Shown here piece after piece: positions 37,651 through 46,891 of a stretch of DNA of 64,000 nucleotides (its first letter is position 1; each line of letters starts with the position of its first letter). The position numbers and the translations under genes were made by a program. The DNA comes from Pseudomonas luteola NBRC 103146 (GTDB taxonomy: Bacteria > Pseudomonadota > Gammaproteobacteria > Pseudomonadales > Pseudomonadaceae), in assembly GCF_002091675.1 (NCBI RefSeq), contig NZ_BDAE01000002.1, positions 243,481 to 307,480 on the forward strand. Direction: 5' to 3'. Under the pieces are notes generated by a model. The model had not been told where the DNA came from, did not search any database, and saw only the letters and a list, made by a program, of their open reading frames with translations.

Positions 37651-38676
37651 ATGTCTGCCCCAGCACTTCCCATGATGCCGCCGGCTCGTACAGCCCAGGT
37701 CAACGGTATTCAGATGGCCTATTACGAGGCCGGCCCTCGAATGACCGGCTCCAAACCAGCCATTCCCATTGTGCTCTGCCATGGTTTTCCCGAGCTGGCC
37801 TTTTCCTGGCGTCATCAGATCAAGGCGCTGAGTGAAGCGGGGTATTGGGTCATCGCGCCCGATCAGCGCGGCTATGGACTGACCGAGCGGCCCCAGGCTG
37901 TTGAGGCCTACGACATGGAGCACCTGACCGGTGATCTGGTCGGTCTGCTGGACCATCTGGGGATAGAAAAAGCCATTTTTTGTGGTCATGACTGGGGCGG
38001 TCTGCTCGTCTGGCAGATGCCGCTTCTACATCCTGACCGCACGGCTGGAGTTATCGGCCTTAACACGCCGTATTTGCCACGTCCGCCCGTCGAACCGATC
38101 GAGGCGATGCGCAAGCGCATGGGAGACGAGATGTATCAGGTGCATTTCCAGAAGCCCGGCGAGGCAGACAGCGTTTTCAACCGAGATGCCCGTAAAGTGT
38201 TCAGTTTCTTGATGAAAAAGCCTGGAGGAGACGAGGTCGACGGGGCGGGTATCGCAAAGGCCAAGGCATCCGAGCAGGGCTCAGCCTTTGCACTGGTGCG
38301 CTGGCTGGAGGCCTATCAGCCCGAACAGGATACTCGGGAAACTTTTCTGACCGAGGAGGAGTTCAACGTCTTTGTTGAAACCTTCAGCCGGACCGGCTTT
38401 ACCGGTGGCATTAATTGGTATCGCAACATCACACGTAACTGGGAGCGTTCGGCCAATCTGCCGACGGAGATAAACGTGCCTTCGCTCATGGTCACTGCGG
38501 ATCAGGATGCCTTCCTGCCGCCTTCCATGTCGGAAGGCATGGAAACGTACGTGCATGACCTTCAGCGAGGCGCCATCCAGTCCTCCGGTCACTGGACCCA
38601 GCAGGAGCGGCCCGATGAGGTCAACCGCGTCTTCCTGCACTGGTTGCTACTGCGGTTTCCGCTAGAGGTCCGTTGA
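37651..38676 (+). CDS. Alpha/beta hydrolase, epoxide hydrolase-like
   Basis: 341 residues. HGFPE (44-48) is the oxyanion motif, Asp114 in GHDWGG is the nucleophile, and SSGHWTQQERPDEVN supplies the catalytic His near the end. The cap contains NWYRNITRNWE, whose Tyr is in the position of epoxide-opening tyrosines. Epoxide hydrolases open epoxides to diols; haloacetate dehalogenases share the same fold, so the substrate is not certain. The ATG at 37651 follows GAGGAG. Confidence 0.83.
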   Translation: MSAPALPMMPPARTAQVNGIQMAYYEAGPRMTGSKPAIPIVLCHGFPELAFSWRHQIKALSEAGYWVIAPDQRGYGLTERPQAVEAYDMEHLTGDLVGLLDHLGIEKAIFCGHDWGGLLVWQMPLLHPDRTAGVIGLNTPYLPRPPVEPIEAMRKRMGDEMYQVHFQKPGEADSVFNRDARKVFSFLMKKPGGDEVDGAGIAKAKASEQGSAFALVRWLEAYQPEQDTRETFLTEEEFNVFVETFSRTGFTGGINWYRNITRNWERSANLPTEINVPSLMVTADQDAFLPPSMSEGMETYVHDLQRGAIQSSGHWTQQERPDEVNRVFLHWLLLRFPLEVR

Positions 38677-38702
38677 CGGGGTAGGACACGCGTTGATGCC
38701 GC

Positions 38703-39785
38703 TCAGGCTGCGACAGCTTGAGCGGCTCGCATGATTCGGTTGCGGCCTTGCTGTTTACCCTGGTAAAGCGCCTTGTCGGTGCGCTTGATGGCATCCTTCA
38801 GACACTCGCACTCGCCAATCACGCAGGTCGCCAGCGTGGCCGTCACCATAATGGTGGCACCCTCTACCTCTAAACGTATTGCGCGAATTTCATTCAAGAT
38901 CCGCTCGGCAATCTTGTCGGCATTTTTCAGATCGGTATTACGCATCAGGATCAAAAATTCCTCACCACCCCAGCGTGAGGCCACGTCCGTGCCTCTCACC
39001 GACGCGGCAATGACCGATGACACCTGCTGCAGGACCGTGTCGCCCACGTCGTGGCCAAAGGTATCGTTGATGTTCTTGAAGTGATCCACATCCAGCATGA
39101 TCAGTGAGATCGGCTTGAACGTTTGAGGGCTGCGGTACAGCCGCTGCGCCTCGCTGTGCAGACGTCCGCGGGTATATAGATTGGTCAGGCTGTCCTTGTT
39201 GGCCAAGGTGAACAGGTCTACCTGCATGGCAATCGAGCTGGAAGCCGTCAGGGCCGAAATATAGACCAGCATCACGATGGCCGAGCTCAGATTGAACAGG
39301 CTGAACAGCTCTGTAACCTTGGGGCTCAACATGAGCAGGGGTTCAACGGCGAAAAACAGATCCGTAACCTTGCCTATCAGTAGGCAAGTACAAATCAGTA
39401 TGCAGGTTACCCAGCGCCAGAAGGGGGCAACGGTGTAATTGAACAAGGCAATCGGAACGATGCAGAGCAAGTAGTAGTAAAACCCGGTATGCCATCCTAT
39501 GACCACGGTTGCGACCACGGCATGCATGACGATTTCCGACATCAGCAGCGTGCTTGTCAGTCGATAGCGCTTGGCCTTCAGTAACTGTAGGCAATAGAAG
39601 TGGATAGCCACGCTGCCAATATTGGTCAGCCAGAGGGCTTTGACGTCCAGCGCAATGAACGTCAACAGAAAAATGATGTGAATACCCAGCACCGCCCTGA
39701 TGCCAAGCACACCCCTGCTCCAGAAGCGATCCGTTGCTGTTTCCAAAATCTGGGCGCGATCAGACGCCGAAAGATCACTATTCAT
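38703..39785 (-). CDS. Membrane-bound diguanylate cyclase (GGDEF)
   Basis: 360 residues. About six N-terminal membrane segments (between 30 and 190) precede a GGDEF domain with active-site RWGGEEFLIL. The inhibitory I-site RxxD (RGTD) lies exactly five residues before GGEEF, so product inhibition by c-di-GMP should be intact. It makes c-di-GMP from GTP, favouring surface attachment. The membrane part has no named sensor domain. Confidence 0.9.
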   Translation of the reverse strand: MNSDLSASDRAQILETATDRFWSRGVLGIRAVLGIHIIFLLTFIALDVKALWLTNIGSVAIHFYCLQLLKAKRYRLTSTLLMSEIVMHAVVATVVIGWHTGFYYYLLCIVPIALFNYTVAPFWRWVTCILICTCLLIGKVTDLFFAVEPLLMLSPKVTELFSLFNLSSAIVMLVYISALTASSSIAMQVDLFTLANKDSLTNLYTRGRLHSEAQRLYRSPQTFKPISLIMLDVDHFKNINDTFGHDVGDTVLQQVSSVIAASVRGTDVASRWGGEEFLILMRNTDLKNADKIAERILNEIRAIRLEVEGATIMVTATLATCVIGECECLKDAIKRTDKALYQGKQQGRNRIMRAAQAVAA

Positions 39786-40089
39786 TAAGTCCGACCCGAC
39801 TTACACATGCATGGCGCTGCACGTTTCAGCCCGTGAAAGTTGTTACAGCGCATCGGCTGGACCTGGCAAGTCTTGAGCGAGAGCAGTTTGAAAAATAAGC
39901 CGCTTGATAAACGGCAGAGCACAGGATCCAACAATTAGTAAGGGTACGGGGCTTACAGTAAGCTAGCTAATAAGACACGCTTATCCCTGAGTATGAATAA
40001 GCCTATTGAACCGGCACCCCATAACGCCGGACACCTATTACCTGATGAGTATCGAGACGCAGCCCGAATGGCTTGCGTGGAGTTGATGT
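39786..40089. other. Intergenic region between diguanylate cyclase and MFS gene
   Basis: About 300 bp containing the two divergent promoters. A 13-base palindrome GCTTAC-A-GTAAGC (39951-39963) lies in it and could be an operator for the MFS gene. Nothing else is recognised. Confidence 0.4.
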
Positions 40090-41256
40090 GTGCTGCCCAA
40101 CAAACTGATCCTTGCCGTGCTGATTGTCGGCATTTCTGTCGTCGGCCTCAGTATCGGCGCCACCATTCCCGTCGTGGCGCTACGCCTGCACGAAGCGGAT
40201 ATCCCCAACCTGACCATTGGCATCCTTTCGGCCTTGCCGGCCGCCGGTATGCTCGTAACGGCCTTTATCGTCGAATGGCTCACCGCACGGCTTGGCCGCA
40301 AGCACATCTACCTGCTGTGCTTTCTTCTCTCCATGATCAGTATCGCCATGCTGGAAGTCTTCAGAACCGAACTCATCTCGCTAGGGTTATTCCGCTTTCT
40401 GATGGGGGTAGGGGCAGGGCTGATCGTTATTCTGGGGGAGGCCTGGGTCAACGAGATTGCCGATGAATCCAACCGTGGTCGTGTTGTCTCCCTGTACGCC
40501 ACATTCTTCACCGGTTTTCAGCTGCTTGGGCCTGCCATGGTTTCCGCCTTGGGCCCGAGCAGTGCCTGGGTGACAGGCATCGTTCTGGCGATCTTTGCTG
40601 TGTGTTTGCTGGCTACCGCGCGATTTCTGCCCAACCCCATCGCCGGTAAGGCTACCGTCGAGGAAAAAACCTTTACTGTGTTGGGCTTTCTGAAGGTCGC
40701 CCCTGTGATCTGCGCAGGCGTCGTGTTCTTCTCCTTTTTTGATAGCGTCGTGCTGTCCATGTTTCCCGTGTTTGCCTTGAGCCACGGTTACGAGGTTGCA
40801 CTGGCCGCACTGATGGCGACCGTTATTCTGCTGGGTGACACCTGCCTGCAATACCCGCTGGGTTGCCTGTCTGATCGCTTCAACCGCAACCACCTTTACC
40901 TCGGCTGCGGCCTGATTGCCTTGCTGATCGGCCTCGCGCTGCCCTGGTTGATCCAGATGCAAGCGTTGCTTTGGCCTGTGCTGGTCATACTGGGTGCGGT
41001 AGCCGGTGGCGTCTATACCTTGGCTATCACCCTTATCGGGCAGCATTTTCAAGGGCAGGACCTGATTACCGCCAATGCCAGTGCAGGGTTTCTGTGGGGC
41101 GTGGGAAGTCTTGCTGGTCCCATCCTGAGTGGCGCAGCCATGTCCGCAGGACCAAATGGTCTGCCACTGGTATTGGCCGCAGCGGCTGGCTTATTCGTAC
41201 TGTGTGCCCTGAAGGCAAGGGGCGGACGTGCCCTCAGACTGGAGCAACATGATTAG
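40090..41256 (+). CDS. MFS transporter
   Basis: 388 residues, twelve membrane segments. The A-motif-like loop between TM2 and TM3 is EWLTARLGRKHIYL, and GCLSDRFNRNHLYL marks the equivalent loop in the second half. It resembles the YcaD/YfkF group of uncharacterised MFS proteins. Start is GTG at 40090 with GGAG seven bases upstream. Its stop overlaps the end of the convergent zinc-ribbon gene by four bases. Confidence 0.85.
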   Translation: MLPNKLILAVLIVGISVVGLSIGATIPVVALRLHEADIPNLTIGILSALPAAGMLVTAFIVEWLTARLGRKHIYLLCFLLSMISIAMLEVFRTELISLGLFRFLMGVGAGLIVILGEAWVNEIADESNRGRVVSLYATFFTGFQLLGPAMVSALGPSSAWVTGIVLAIFAVCLLATARFLPNPIAGKATVEEKTFTVLGFLKVAPVICAGVVFFSFFDSVVLSMFPVFALSHGYEVALAALMATVILLGDTCLQYPLGCLSDRFNRNHLYLGCGLIALLIGLALPWLIQMQALLWPVLVILGAVAGGVYTLAITLIGQHFQGQDLITANASAGFLWGVGSLAGPILSGAAMSAGPNGLPLVLAAAAGLFVLCALKARGGRALRLEQHD

Positions 41257-41666
41257 AGATTCGATAGACGAGAGCCATGCGTTCTCGCAGAGTGGCTGAT
41301 GAGCTTTGTTCCCCGGCAGACAGGGGCGCGGCTGCAACCATAAAAGCTCTTGCCAGCCTTGGCCGTGCGCAGGCTCATGGGCGCCGAGCAGAACGGGCAA
41401 TTCTCCGCGTTGGCCTGCCAGGGTGTAACCAAAGGTGCATTGGCAGCAATGATCGAATGGTGCGGCGCGGGTTTTTGAGGTACTCGACTGCTGCGCAACC
41501 CTTCATAGACGCTCCAGGCTACCAGTACGCCAACAATACCCAGCATGATCGCGGCATCGCTGACGGAAAGTGCCCCGGCCGCCGCATCCTCGGCCCATGT
41601 CAGGCAAGGTAGAAGAAAAAGCACTGATCCAGTGAATGCCTTTTGCGTAAGCGGCATGCGTCCCAT
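41253..41666 (-). CDS. Small membrane protein with C-terminal zinc ribbon
   Basis: About 137 residues. A signal-like N-terminus (QKAFTGSVLFLLPCLTWAED) and one membrane helix (AAIMLGIVGVLVAWSVYEGL) precede a four-cysteine ribbon, CPFC then FYGCSRAPVC, the layout of topoisomerase C-terminal zinc fingers. The start is uncertain: ATG 41657 or 41666 is preferred because the upstream terminator (41757-41788) would lie inside any longer reading frame. Function unknown. Confidence 0.6.
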   Translation of the reverse strand: MGRMPLTQKAFTGSVLFLLPCLTWAEDAAAGALSVSDAAIMLGIVGVLVAWSVYEGLRSSRVPQKPAPHHSIIAANAPLVTPWQANAENCPFCSAPMSLRTAKAGKSFYGCSRAPVCRGTKLISHSARTHGSRLSNL

Positions 41667-41756
41667 GACTCTATCCATTTGGCTGATGCGCGGCGCACAG
41701 TGCGCCTGATATGCGAGGGCTATCGGCAAAGGACATTCAAGCTTAAGCCGGAGACA

Positions 41757-41788
41757 AAAAGCCCCGACCAGCGGAGTGTCGGGGCTTT
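41757..41788 (-). terminator. Terminator of the amino-sugar operon
   Basis: AAAGCCCCGAC/GTCGGGGCTTT, an 11-bp perfect stem with a ten-base loop, followed on the minus strand by five T. It lies about 60 bp after the SIS gene stop. Confidence 0.88.
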
Positions 41789-41846
41789 GTTTTGTCATCA
41801 ATGAATGGGAGAGGTGGCATTCATGGCGAGAGCATGCAGGCGCTCA

Positions 41847-42875
41847 TCAATGCGTCTCGGTTACCTTTTTCAAGTAACGCGGCTGATCAGGGTTGCAACC
41901 GCGCGCCTTGGCCAATGCCTCGGCAAGAACATAAAAGCTCTGGATCAGAGTGAAAGGCTCCAGCATGGCATGGTCGGTCCGGGCGCTGGGTAAATCGACG
42001 CCGTCATTGTTCTCGGTTGCAGCCAGCAATACCCTGGCCCCGCGGGTACGCATCTCCTGGGCGAAGGCCAGCGTGCCAGCCTGCTCGGGACCTGCGGGCG
42101 CAAAAACCAGAACCGGATACCCTTCGGTAATGATCTCCATCGGGCCGTGCTTAACCTCTGCACTGGAAAAGGCTTCGGCCTGTATGCCACAGGTTTCCTT
42201 AAGCTTCAGGGCTGCTTCCATGGCCATCGGGAGGGCCGGGCCTCTGCCGATGACCAGCATTTTGTCGACCGGTGTCAGCACCTCGACAGCCTTGGACCAG
42301 TCCGCCTCCACGGCACGTTCCATCTGCCGAGGCAACGTCCGGAGCGCCTGTAGTAGGTCTGACCCCATATCCAGGTTGCGCTCCAGATAACCTACTGTCT
42401 GGGCGGCTGCCATCAGCATGGCAACATAGCTCTTGGTGGCAGCCACACTTTGCTCAAGTCCGGCAGGCAGCAAGACTTCACCATCAGCAATTGCCGCCAG
42501 AGGCGAATCGGGGGTGTTCACCAGGGCAGTGGCCCTAGCGCCGCGGGATTTCAAATAACGAACGCTGGCAATCAGGTCCGGACTCTTGCCGGACTGGGAA
42601 AGCGCCGCCACCCAGGCATTGTTGAAGCGCAGGGGTGGCTGATTGAGGCTGACCAGCGAAAGCGGCATGGAAAGGCTGGGAATGCCGATCCGGCACATCA
42701 TCAGATGAGCAAAATAGGCGGCTGCGTGATCCGAGCTGCCCCGCGCCACGGTCATCATGAGGTCAGGCAGATTACGCGCCAGACGGTCTGCCAGTGCTGT
42801 AACAGCACTGTCATCGTCCAGCATACGTTGCAGGACGGCAGGAATGGACTGGGTTTCATTTAACATCAGGGACAT
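41847..42875 (-). CDS. SIS-domain sugar-phosphate isomerase/deaminase (NagB-II/AgaS-like)
   Basis: 342 residues with two SIS domains. The phosphate-binding loops SQSGKSPD (93-100) and ARGSSDHA (44-51), together with FSSAEVKHGPMEII, are those of GlmS-derived glucosamine-6-phosphate deaminases of the NagB-II type. Likely reaction: aminosugar 6-phosphate to fructose 6-phosphate plus ammonia. It lacks the GlmS glutaminase domain. Third gene of a permease-kinase-isomerase operon, so it probably consumes the product of the adjacent ROK kinase. Confidence 0.82.
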   Translation of the reverse strand: MSLMLNETQSIPAVLQRMLDDDSAVTALADRLARNLPDLMMTVARGSSDHAAAYFAHLMMCRIGIPSLSMPLSLVSLNQPPLRFNNAWVAALSQSGKSPDLIASVRYLKSRGARATALVNTPDSPLAAIADGEVLLPAGLEQSVAATKSYVAMLMAAAQTVGYLERNLDMGSDLLQALRTLPRQMERAVEADWSKAVEVLTPVDKMLVIGRGPALPMAMEAALKLKETCGIQAEAFSSAEVKHGPMEIITEGYPVLVFAPAGPEQAGTLAFAQEMRTRGARVLLAATENNDGVDLPSARTDHAMLEPFTLIQSFYVLAEALAKARGCNPDQPRYLKKVTETH

Positions 42876-42894
42876 TGCAGTTACCTTCGGGACG

Positions 42895-43887
42895 TCAACC
42901 TTCGGACGCTGTAGCGTCCGGTGTGGAAAGAAGCTCGGTTTGGCTCAGAATCTGCTCGGGGATAAAAGCAAGCCCGGCGGCATCCATGGCCATACTCAGC
43001 GCGCCCCATAGAGGCGCGTCGTGCGTGAAATGCGCCGTGACGATCTCAGGCGCAAAGGGAACAGTACGGTTGATCATGTGCTTGATGAGCGGGGCCAGCG
43101 TTGCCGCTTGCCGATAAAGCCCTCCACCAATGGCAATGCGGCCAACATCCAGGGCGATCGCCAGATTGGCCACCTGAGCGGTGCAGGCAGCAATCCGCAT
43201 ATGCAGCGCCTGCTGAGCGCGAGGCTCCTGGCTGGTGAACAGGTCGAGCGCCTGGTGGCCCGGCCCGAGTAGCTCAACGGCCAGCTGATTCAGGGCCGTT
43301 CCGGAAAATAGCTCCTCCAGCGGGGCGCCACCTTGCTCGTGGCTGTACCAGTCCGATACGCGCTCAGGGTCCAGAAAAGGTGACAACATATAGCCAATTT
43401 CCATGGCGGCGCCGTTATGCCCACGGATCAGCTGCCCATTGGCAATGGCTGCGGCAGAAAGCCCTGTGCCCAGATTCAGGTAGAGGGCATGATCGATACC
43501 TTGCAGGCTGCCCCAGCGTGCCTCGGCCAGTGCACCGGCCTTGACGTCGTTGTCCAGCATGACCGCAGGCGTACCCAACCCTTGAGCAATCAAGCCGTGC
43601 AGGTCGAGCCCTTCAAAGCCGGGTGTATTGGGCGCCATCAGCAAGGTATGACCACGTACAACGCCTGGGAATACGCCCGCCACGCTGCGAATGGTCGTTG
43701 CGCCGAGTTGCTGTGCACATTCCCGTGCGGCCTCAAGCAGGCGCATCAGGGCCGGCTCGCCAAGCAGGCCCTCGGCATGGGTCGGCAGGACCCGAGTCGC
43801 CAGCTGCTCGCTGGCGGGGTCATAGCAGGCAATGTGGGTTTTAGTACCGCCAACATCGATGGCCAGCAGTACGCCCTGATCAGGCAT
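42895..43887 (-). CDS. ROK family sugar kinase without the usual zinc-binding cysteines
   Basis: 330 residues. The ATP motif is LAIDVGGTKTHIA (8-20), and YLNLGTGLSAAAI and HNGAAMEIGYM are ROK signatures. However, the CxCGxxGCxE zinc motif that normally follows EIGH is absent; the sequence runs on as LSPFLDPERVSDW. It is expected to phosphorylate a sugar, here probably an amino sugar, for the SIS enzyme next to it. I take the ATG at 43887, with GAGAGAG about eight bases upstream; the ATG at 43920 is also possible and the longer frame to 44106 overlaps the permease. Confidence 0.8.
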   Translation of the reverse strand: MPDQGVLLAIDVGGTKTHIACYDPASEQLATRVLPTHAEGLLGEPALMRLLEAARECAQQLGATTIRSVAGVFPGVVRGHTLLMAPNTPGFEGLDLHGLIAQGLGTPAVMLDNDVKAGALAEARWGSLQGIDHALYLNLGTGLSAAAIANGQLIRGHNGAAMEIGYMLSPFLDPERVSDWYSHEQGGAPLEELFSGTALNQLAVELLGPGHQALDLFTSQEPRAQQALHMRIAACTAQVANLAIALDVGRIAIGGGLYRQAATLAPLIKHMINRTVPFAPEIVTAHFTHDAPLWGALSMAMDAAGLAFIPEQILSQTELLSTPDATASEG

Positions 43888-43930
43888 CGTAAGACTCTCT
43901 CTTTCAAGTGCTTGTGTCATGGCGCTACAG

Positions 43931-45322
43931 TCAGGAGAGCCGGTGTGTACGCGCCCACAGGAGATAGGCGCCGCCACCCACCAGCAGCCAGACCAATGAC
44001 CACTGGATCGGGTAGGCACCGGGTGCGTTATGGTTGGAGGCCATGTAGATATAGACCCAGCCCACCAGCGCAATAACGGCCGGCACCGGGTAAAGCCACA
44101 TCGCATAAGGCCGTTTCAGGTGCGGTTGGTTCTTGCGCAGCACGAACAGTGCAATGATCTGGGCAACAGACTGCACCAGAATCATGACGGTTGTCAGAAG
44201 CTGGATCAGCGTGGTCAGGTCGCTCAACCGGCCGATCATGAAGCCGATCGACGTCAGCACACCCATGCTCAGCAGCCCATACGTCGGGAACTCATGGCGG
44301 GCATGCACCTTGGCAAACGCCTGGAAGAACACCTTGTCCCTCGCCGCTTCATACGGCACCCGCGAGCCCCCCAGAAGCCCTGCGAACACCGAAGCCAATG
44401 CAGTAATCAGAATCAGAACCGTCACGACATTGGCCGCGGTAGCGCCCCATGTTTCGCTCAGTACCACCGAGGCCACGGATTTATAAGCCGCCGAATTGGG
44501 ATCAAGCATGCGATGCCAATCCACGACGCCCAGCACGCCCACCTGCATCAACAGGTAAATGGCGAGAATGCCGAGAATCGAAAAGATGATGGACCTGGGA
44601 ATCACGCGGCCCGGCTGGTCAACCTCACCGGCAAGGTAGGCCGAGGTGTTGTAGCCCAGGTAGTCGTAAATGCCGATTGTCAGCCCACCAGCCATGCCAA
44701 GCCAGAAGCCACTGTCGGAAAGATCAAACGCCCCCTCGGGAAAGCTGAAGGCCAGCTCAGGGTGAAAGTGGGAGAGGGCTGCAGTAATGAGACTGCCAAT
44801 ACTGATCAGCATGATCACCCACAGCACAATGCCCAGCTTGGCGACCGACTCGATTTTGCGCCACAACAGCCCGATGATCAGCCAGATAAGCCCCAGGCCA
44901 ATCACATTGCCTGCCGTCTGGCTCATGTCCGGCCAGAACCAGGTGAGGTACTGAACGAACCCGATGATTCCTGTGGACATGATCAGCGGAATGAACAGCA
45001 TTGCCGTCCAGATAAACAGAAAGGGCATCAGCTTTCCCGTGCGTTTGCCAAAGGCCTCGCGCAGGTACACATAGGTACCCCCGGCACCTGGCAATGCCGC
45101 ACCCAGCTCTGCCCATACCAGACCATCACACAAGGCCAGCAGGGCGCCCGGTATCCAGCCGAGATAGGCCTGTGGGCCGCCCATGATGACAATCATGGTT
45201 GGAATGGTAATGAAAGGCCCCACACCACACATCTGGCTCATGTTGAGCGTAGTGGCAGGAAACAGGCCGAGTTTTTTCTTGAGGCCGGAGGAAGGCTGGC
45301 CGGTTACGGGTGATGACGGCAT
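43931..45322 (-). CDS. APC superfamily permease
   Basis: 463 residues, twelve membrane segments. MCGVGPFITIPTMIV near the start and GIYDYLGYNTSAYLAGEVDQPGR in the middle are APC features (the GEV-x-P loop). Most relatives move amino acids or polyamines. Its place beside a sugar kinase and a deaminase-type SIS protein suggests it imports an amine-bearing sugar instead. It is the first gene of the operon, about 210 bp from the divergent ROK regulator. Confidence 0.85.
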   Translation of the reverse strand: MPSSPVTGQPSSGLKKKLGLFPATTLNMSQMCGVGPFITIPTMIVIMGGPQAYLGWIPGALLALCDGLVWAELGAALPGAGGTYVYLREAFGKRTGKLMPFLFIWTAMLFIPLIMSTGIIGFVQYLTWFWPDMSQTAGNVIGLGLIWLIIGLLWRKIESVAKLGIVLWVIMLISIGSLITAALSHFHPELAFSFPEGAFDLSDSGFWLGMAGGLTIGIYDYLGYNTSAYLAGEVDQPGRVIPRSIIFSILGILAIYLLMQVGVLGVVDWHRMLDPNSAAYKSVASVVLSETWGATAANVVTVLILITALASVFAGLLGGSRVPYEAARDKVFFQAFAKVHARHEFPTYGLLSMGVLTSIGFMIGRLSDLTTLIQLLTTVMILVQSVAQIIALFVLRKNQPHLKRPYAMWLYPVPAVIALVGWVYIYMASNHNAPGAYPIQWSLVWLLVGGGAYLLWARTHRLS

Positions 45323-45484
45323 AGGACGATCTCTTCGCTCGAAAGGTAAAGGATGGGCAGATGAAAGATTCTTCGTGCCATCGATCGGCTCTACCGATTC
45401 GGCATTGTTGTTGTAGTGAAGGGATCGCTTTGGTCAGGTGAGTACATGCCAAACAGCGAGCCGCCCTTAGAAGACCATAGGCTT

Positions 45485-45515
45485 TATATTAATTCAACTT
45501 GATTTAATTAATATA
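45485..45515. promoter_or_regulatory. Candidate ROK-repressor operator
   Basis: TATATTAATT and AATTAATATA are exact complements separated by 11 bases. This AT-rich palindrome ends 20 bases before the ROK repressor start and lies between it and the divergent permease operon, where a shared operator is expected. AT-rich half-sites are usual for NagC/XylR-type repressors. Confidence 0.65.
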
Positions 45516-45534
45516 CGCTCCTGATGATGTAAAC

Positions 45535-46743
45535 ATGAGAAAGGCATCTACCAAACGCATCGTGACCACCGGCACCAATGCCGAACACGCCCGCCTGCAT
45601 AATCGTCGGGTCATTCTGGAAGCCATCCGCCTGGGTGGACGGCTGACCCGTGCCGACCTGACAAGGCTGACCTCCCTTACCGCTCAAACCGTCTCGAACA
45701 TCGTGACGGAGCTGCAGGAGGAGGGCGTGCTGCTCGCCCATGCGCCGGAAAAGGTTGGCCGGGGCCAGCCCCCGGTTCCCCTGTCGATCAACCCTCAGGG
45801 CGGCTATGCCATCGGCTTTCATGTCGAGCAGCATCGCATCATTGCCGTGCTGCTTGATCTACTCGGAGAGTGTCAGGCGCAGGCCAGCCTGCCGGTTGAT
45901 TACCCCACCTTTGACGAAGCGCTGCCCCTGCTCACTGAAACTGTTGGCCGCTTCCGGGCACAGTTTCCCTCGCATCGCTTCATTGGTGTCGGTATTGCCT
46001 TACCCGGGCCGTTCGACGTGGAAGGCATTACTGCTGTTGGTCCAACAGCCTTATCCGGCTGGGATGACCCTGCCATTCCCTCGCGCCTTGAAGAGGCGCT
46101 GGAATTGCCCGTGCTTATCGAAAACGACGCAACCGCCGCCACCATGGGCGAGCGGCTACACGGCGTTGCCAGCGATCTGCAAAACTTTGTGCATCTGTTC
46201 ATTGGCAGCGGCCTGGGGGCAGGGCTGTATCTGGAGAATCGCCTGTATCCCGGGCACTGGCATAACGCCGGGGAGATCGGCCACATGTCCGTCATTCCTG
46301 ACGGCAAGGTTTGCTACTGCGGAAACATGGGTTGTCTGGAGCGGTATGTGTCCATCGCCTCGCTGCTTGAACACCTGGGACAAACCGCCGATCAGGATAT
46401 TGCCACCTGGGACTGCAACACTGCCGCCTTCAGGCAAGGCGTCGACGTCTGGCTGAATGAGGCCGTACCTGCCCTGCGACAAGCCATCAACATCCTCGAA
46501 TCCCTCCTGGACCCGCAAACCATCCTCATCAGCGGTTTTCTACCTGAGCCGATTCTCAAGCAACTGGTAAACCGGCTAGCGCCGCTACCCGTCTCGGTCA
46601 GCCGCCGCCCGGACCGTGAATACCCCCGTATCCAACTCGGCGCTGCGGGCCCGGACACCGTTGCCCTCGGTGCTGCCGCCTTGGTGATCCTGACTGAAAT
46701 CAGCCCACATTACGAAACGCTGCTCAAAGCCGAAAGGGGATAA
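45535..46743 (+). CDS. ROK family transcriptional repressor (NagC/XylR type)
   Basis: 402 residues. A winged helix-turn-helix ([20 protein letters not shown], then [16 protein letters not shown]) precedes a ROK domain with a complete zinc site, [11 protein letters not shown] then [14 protein letters not shown]. In this family the sugar or sugar phosphate releases the repressor from DNA. It is divergent from the permease-kinase-isomerase operon and very likely controls it and itself through the palindrome at 45485-45515. Confidence 0.88.
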   Translation: MRKASTKRIVTTGTNAEHARLHNRRVILEAIRLGGRLTRADLTRLTSLTAQTVSNIVTELQEEGVLLAHAPEKVGRGQPPVPLSINPQGGYAIGFHVEQHRIIAVLLDLLGECQAQASLPVDYPTFDEALPLLTETVGRFRAQFPSHRFIGVGIALPGPFDVEGITAVGPTALSGWDDPAIPSRLEEALELPVLIENDATAATMGERLHGVASDLQNFVHLFIGSGLGAGLYLENRLYPGHWHNAGEIGHMSVIPDGKVCYCGNMGCLERYVSIASLLEHLGQTADQDIATWDCNTAAFRQGVDVWLNEAVPALRQAINILESLLDPQTILISGFLPEPILKQLVNRLAPLPVSVSRRPDREYPRIQLGAAGPDTVALGAAALVILTEISPHYETLLKAERG

Positions 46744-46750
46744 GAAACAA

Positions 46751-46775
46751 AAAAGCCCGCACAAGGCGGGCTTTT
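46751..46775 (+). terminator. Terminator of the ROK repressor gene
   Basis: AAAGCCCGC-ACAAG-GCGGGCTTT followed by a T, preceded by a long A run, eight bases after the stop codon. It could also stop transcription of the tRNA gene from the other side. Confidence 0.85.
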
Positions 46776-46814
46776 GGTGTTTCGCTACATGCAGCGCATG
46801 TCGAAACAGGTATC

Positions 46815-46891
46815 TGGCGCATCCGGCGGGATTCGAACCCACGACCCCTGCCTTCGGAGGGCAGTACTCTATCCAGCTGAGCTACGGATGC
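46815..46891 (-). tRNA. tRNA-Arg (anticodon CCG)
   Basis: On the minus strand the gene begins GCATCCGTAGCTCAGC and ends GGATGC-G-CCA, with the acceptor stem closing exactly. The D arm, the anticodon arm CTGCC-CTCCGAA-GGCAG, and the T arm with GGTTCGAATCC are all present. The loop gives anticodon CCG, reading CGG arginine codons. The 3' CCA is encoded. A TATCAT -10-like box lies about 15 bases upstream. Confidence 0.96.

Noticed and set aside
39951-39963. GCTTACAGTAAGC as a third GacA box
   Set aside because: CTTACA is present, but no TGTAAG-like half lies six bases upstream and no GGA-rich non-coding RNA or terminator follows.
44030-45313. 427-codon open frame on the plus strand
   Set aside because: Entirely antisense to the APC permease; low-complexity His/Gln/Asn-rich translation with no family features. 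It is a shadow of the real gene's codon bias.
41847-45322. Direct assignment as a fructoselysine (frl) locus
   Set aside because: APC permease and SIS enzyme recall FrlA/FrlB, but the kinase is ROK, not PfkB, and the SIS phrase EVKHGPMEII is closer to NagB-II deaminases. Kept only as one hypothesis.
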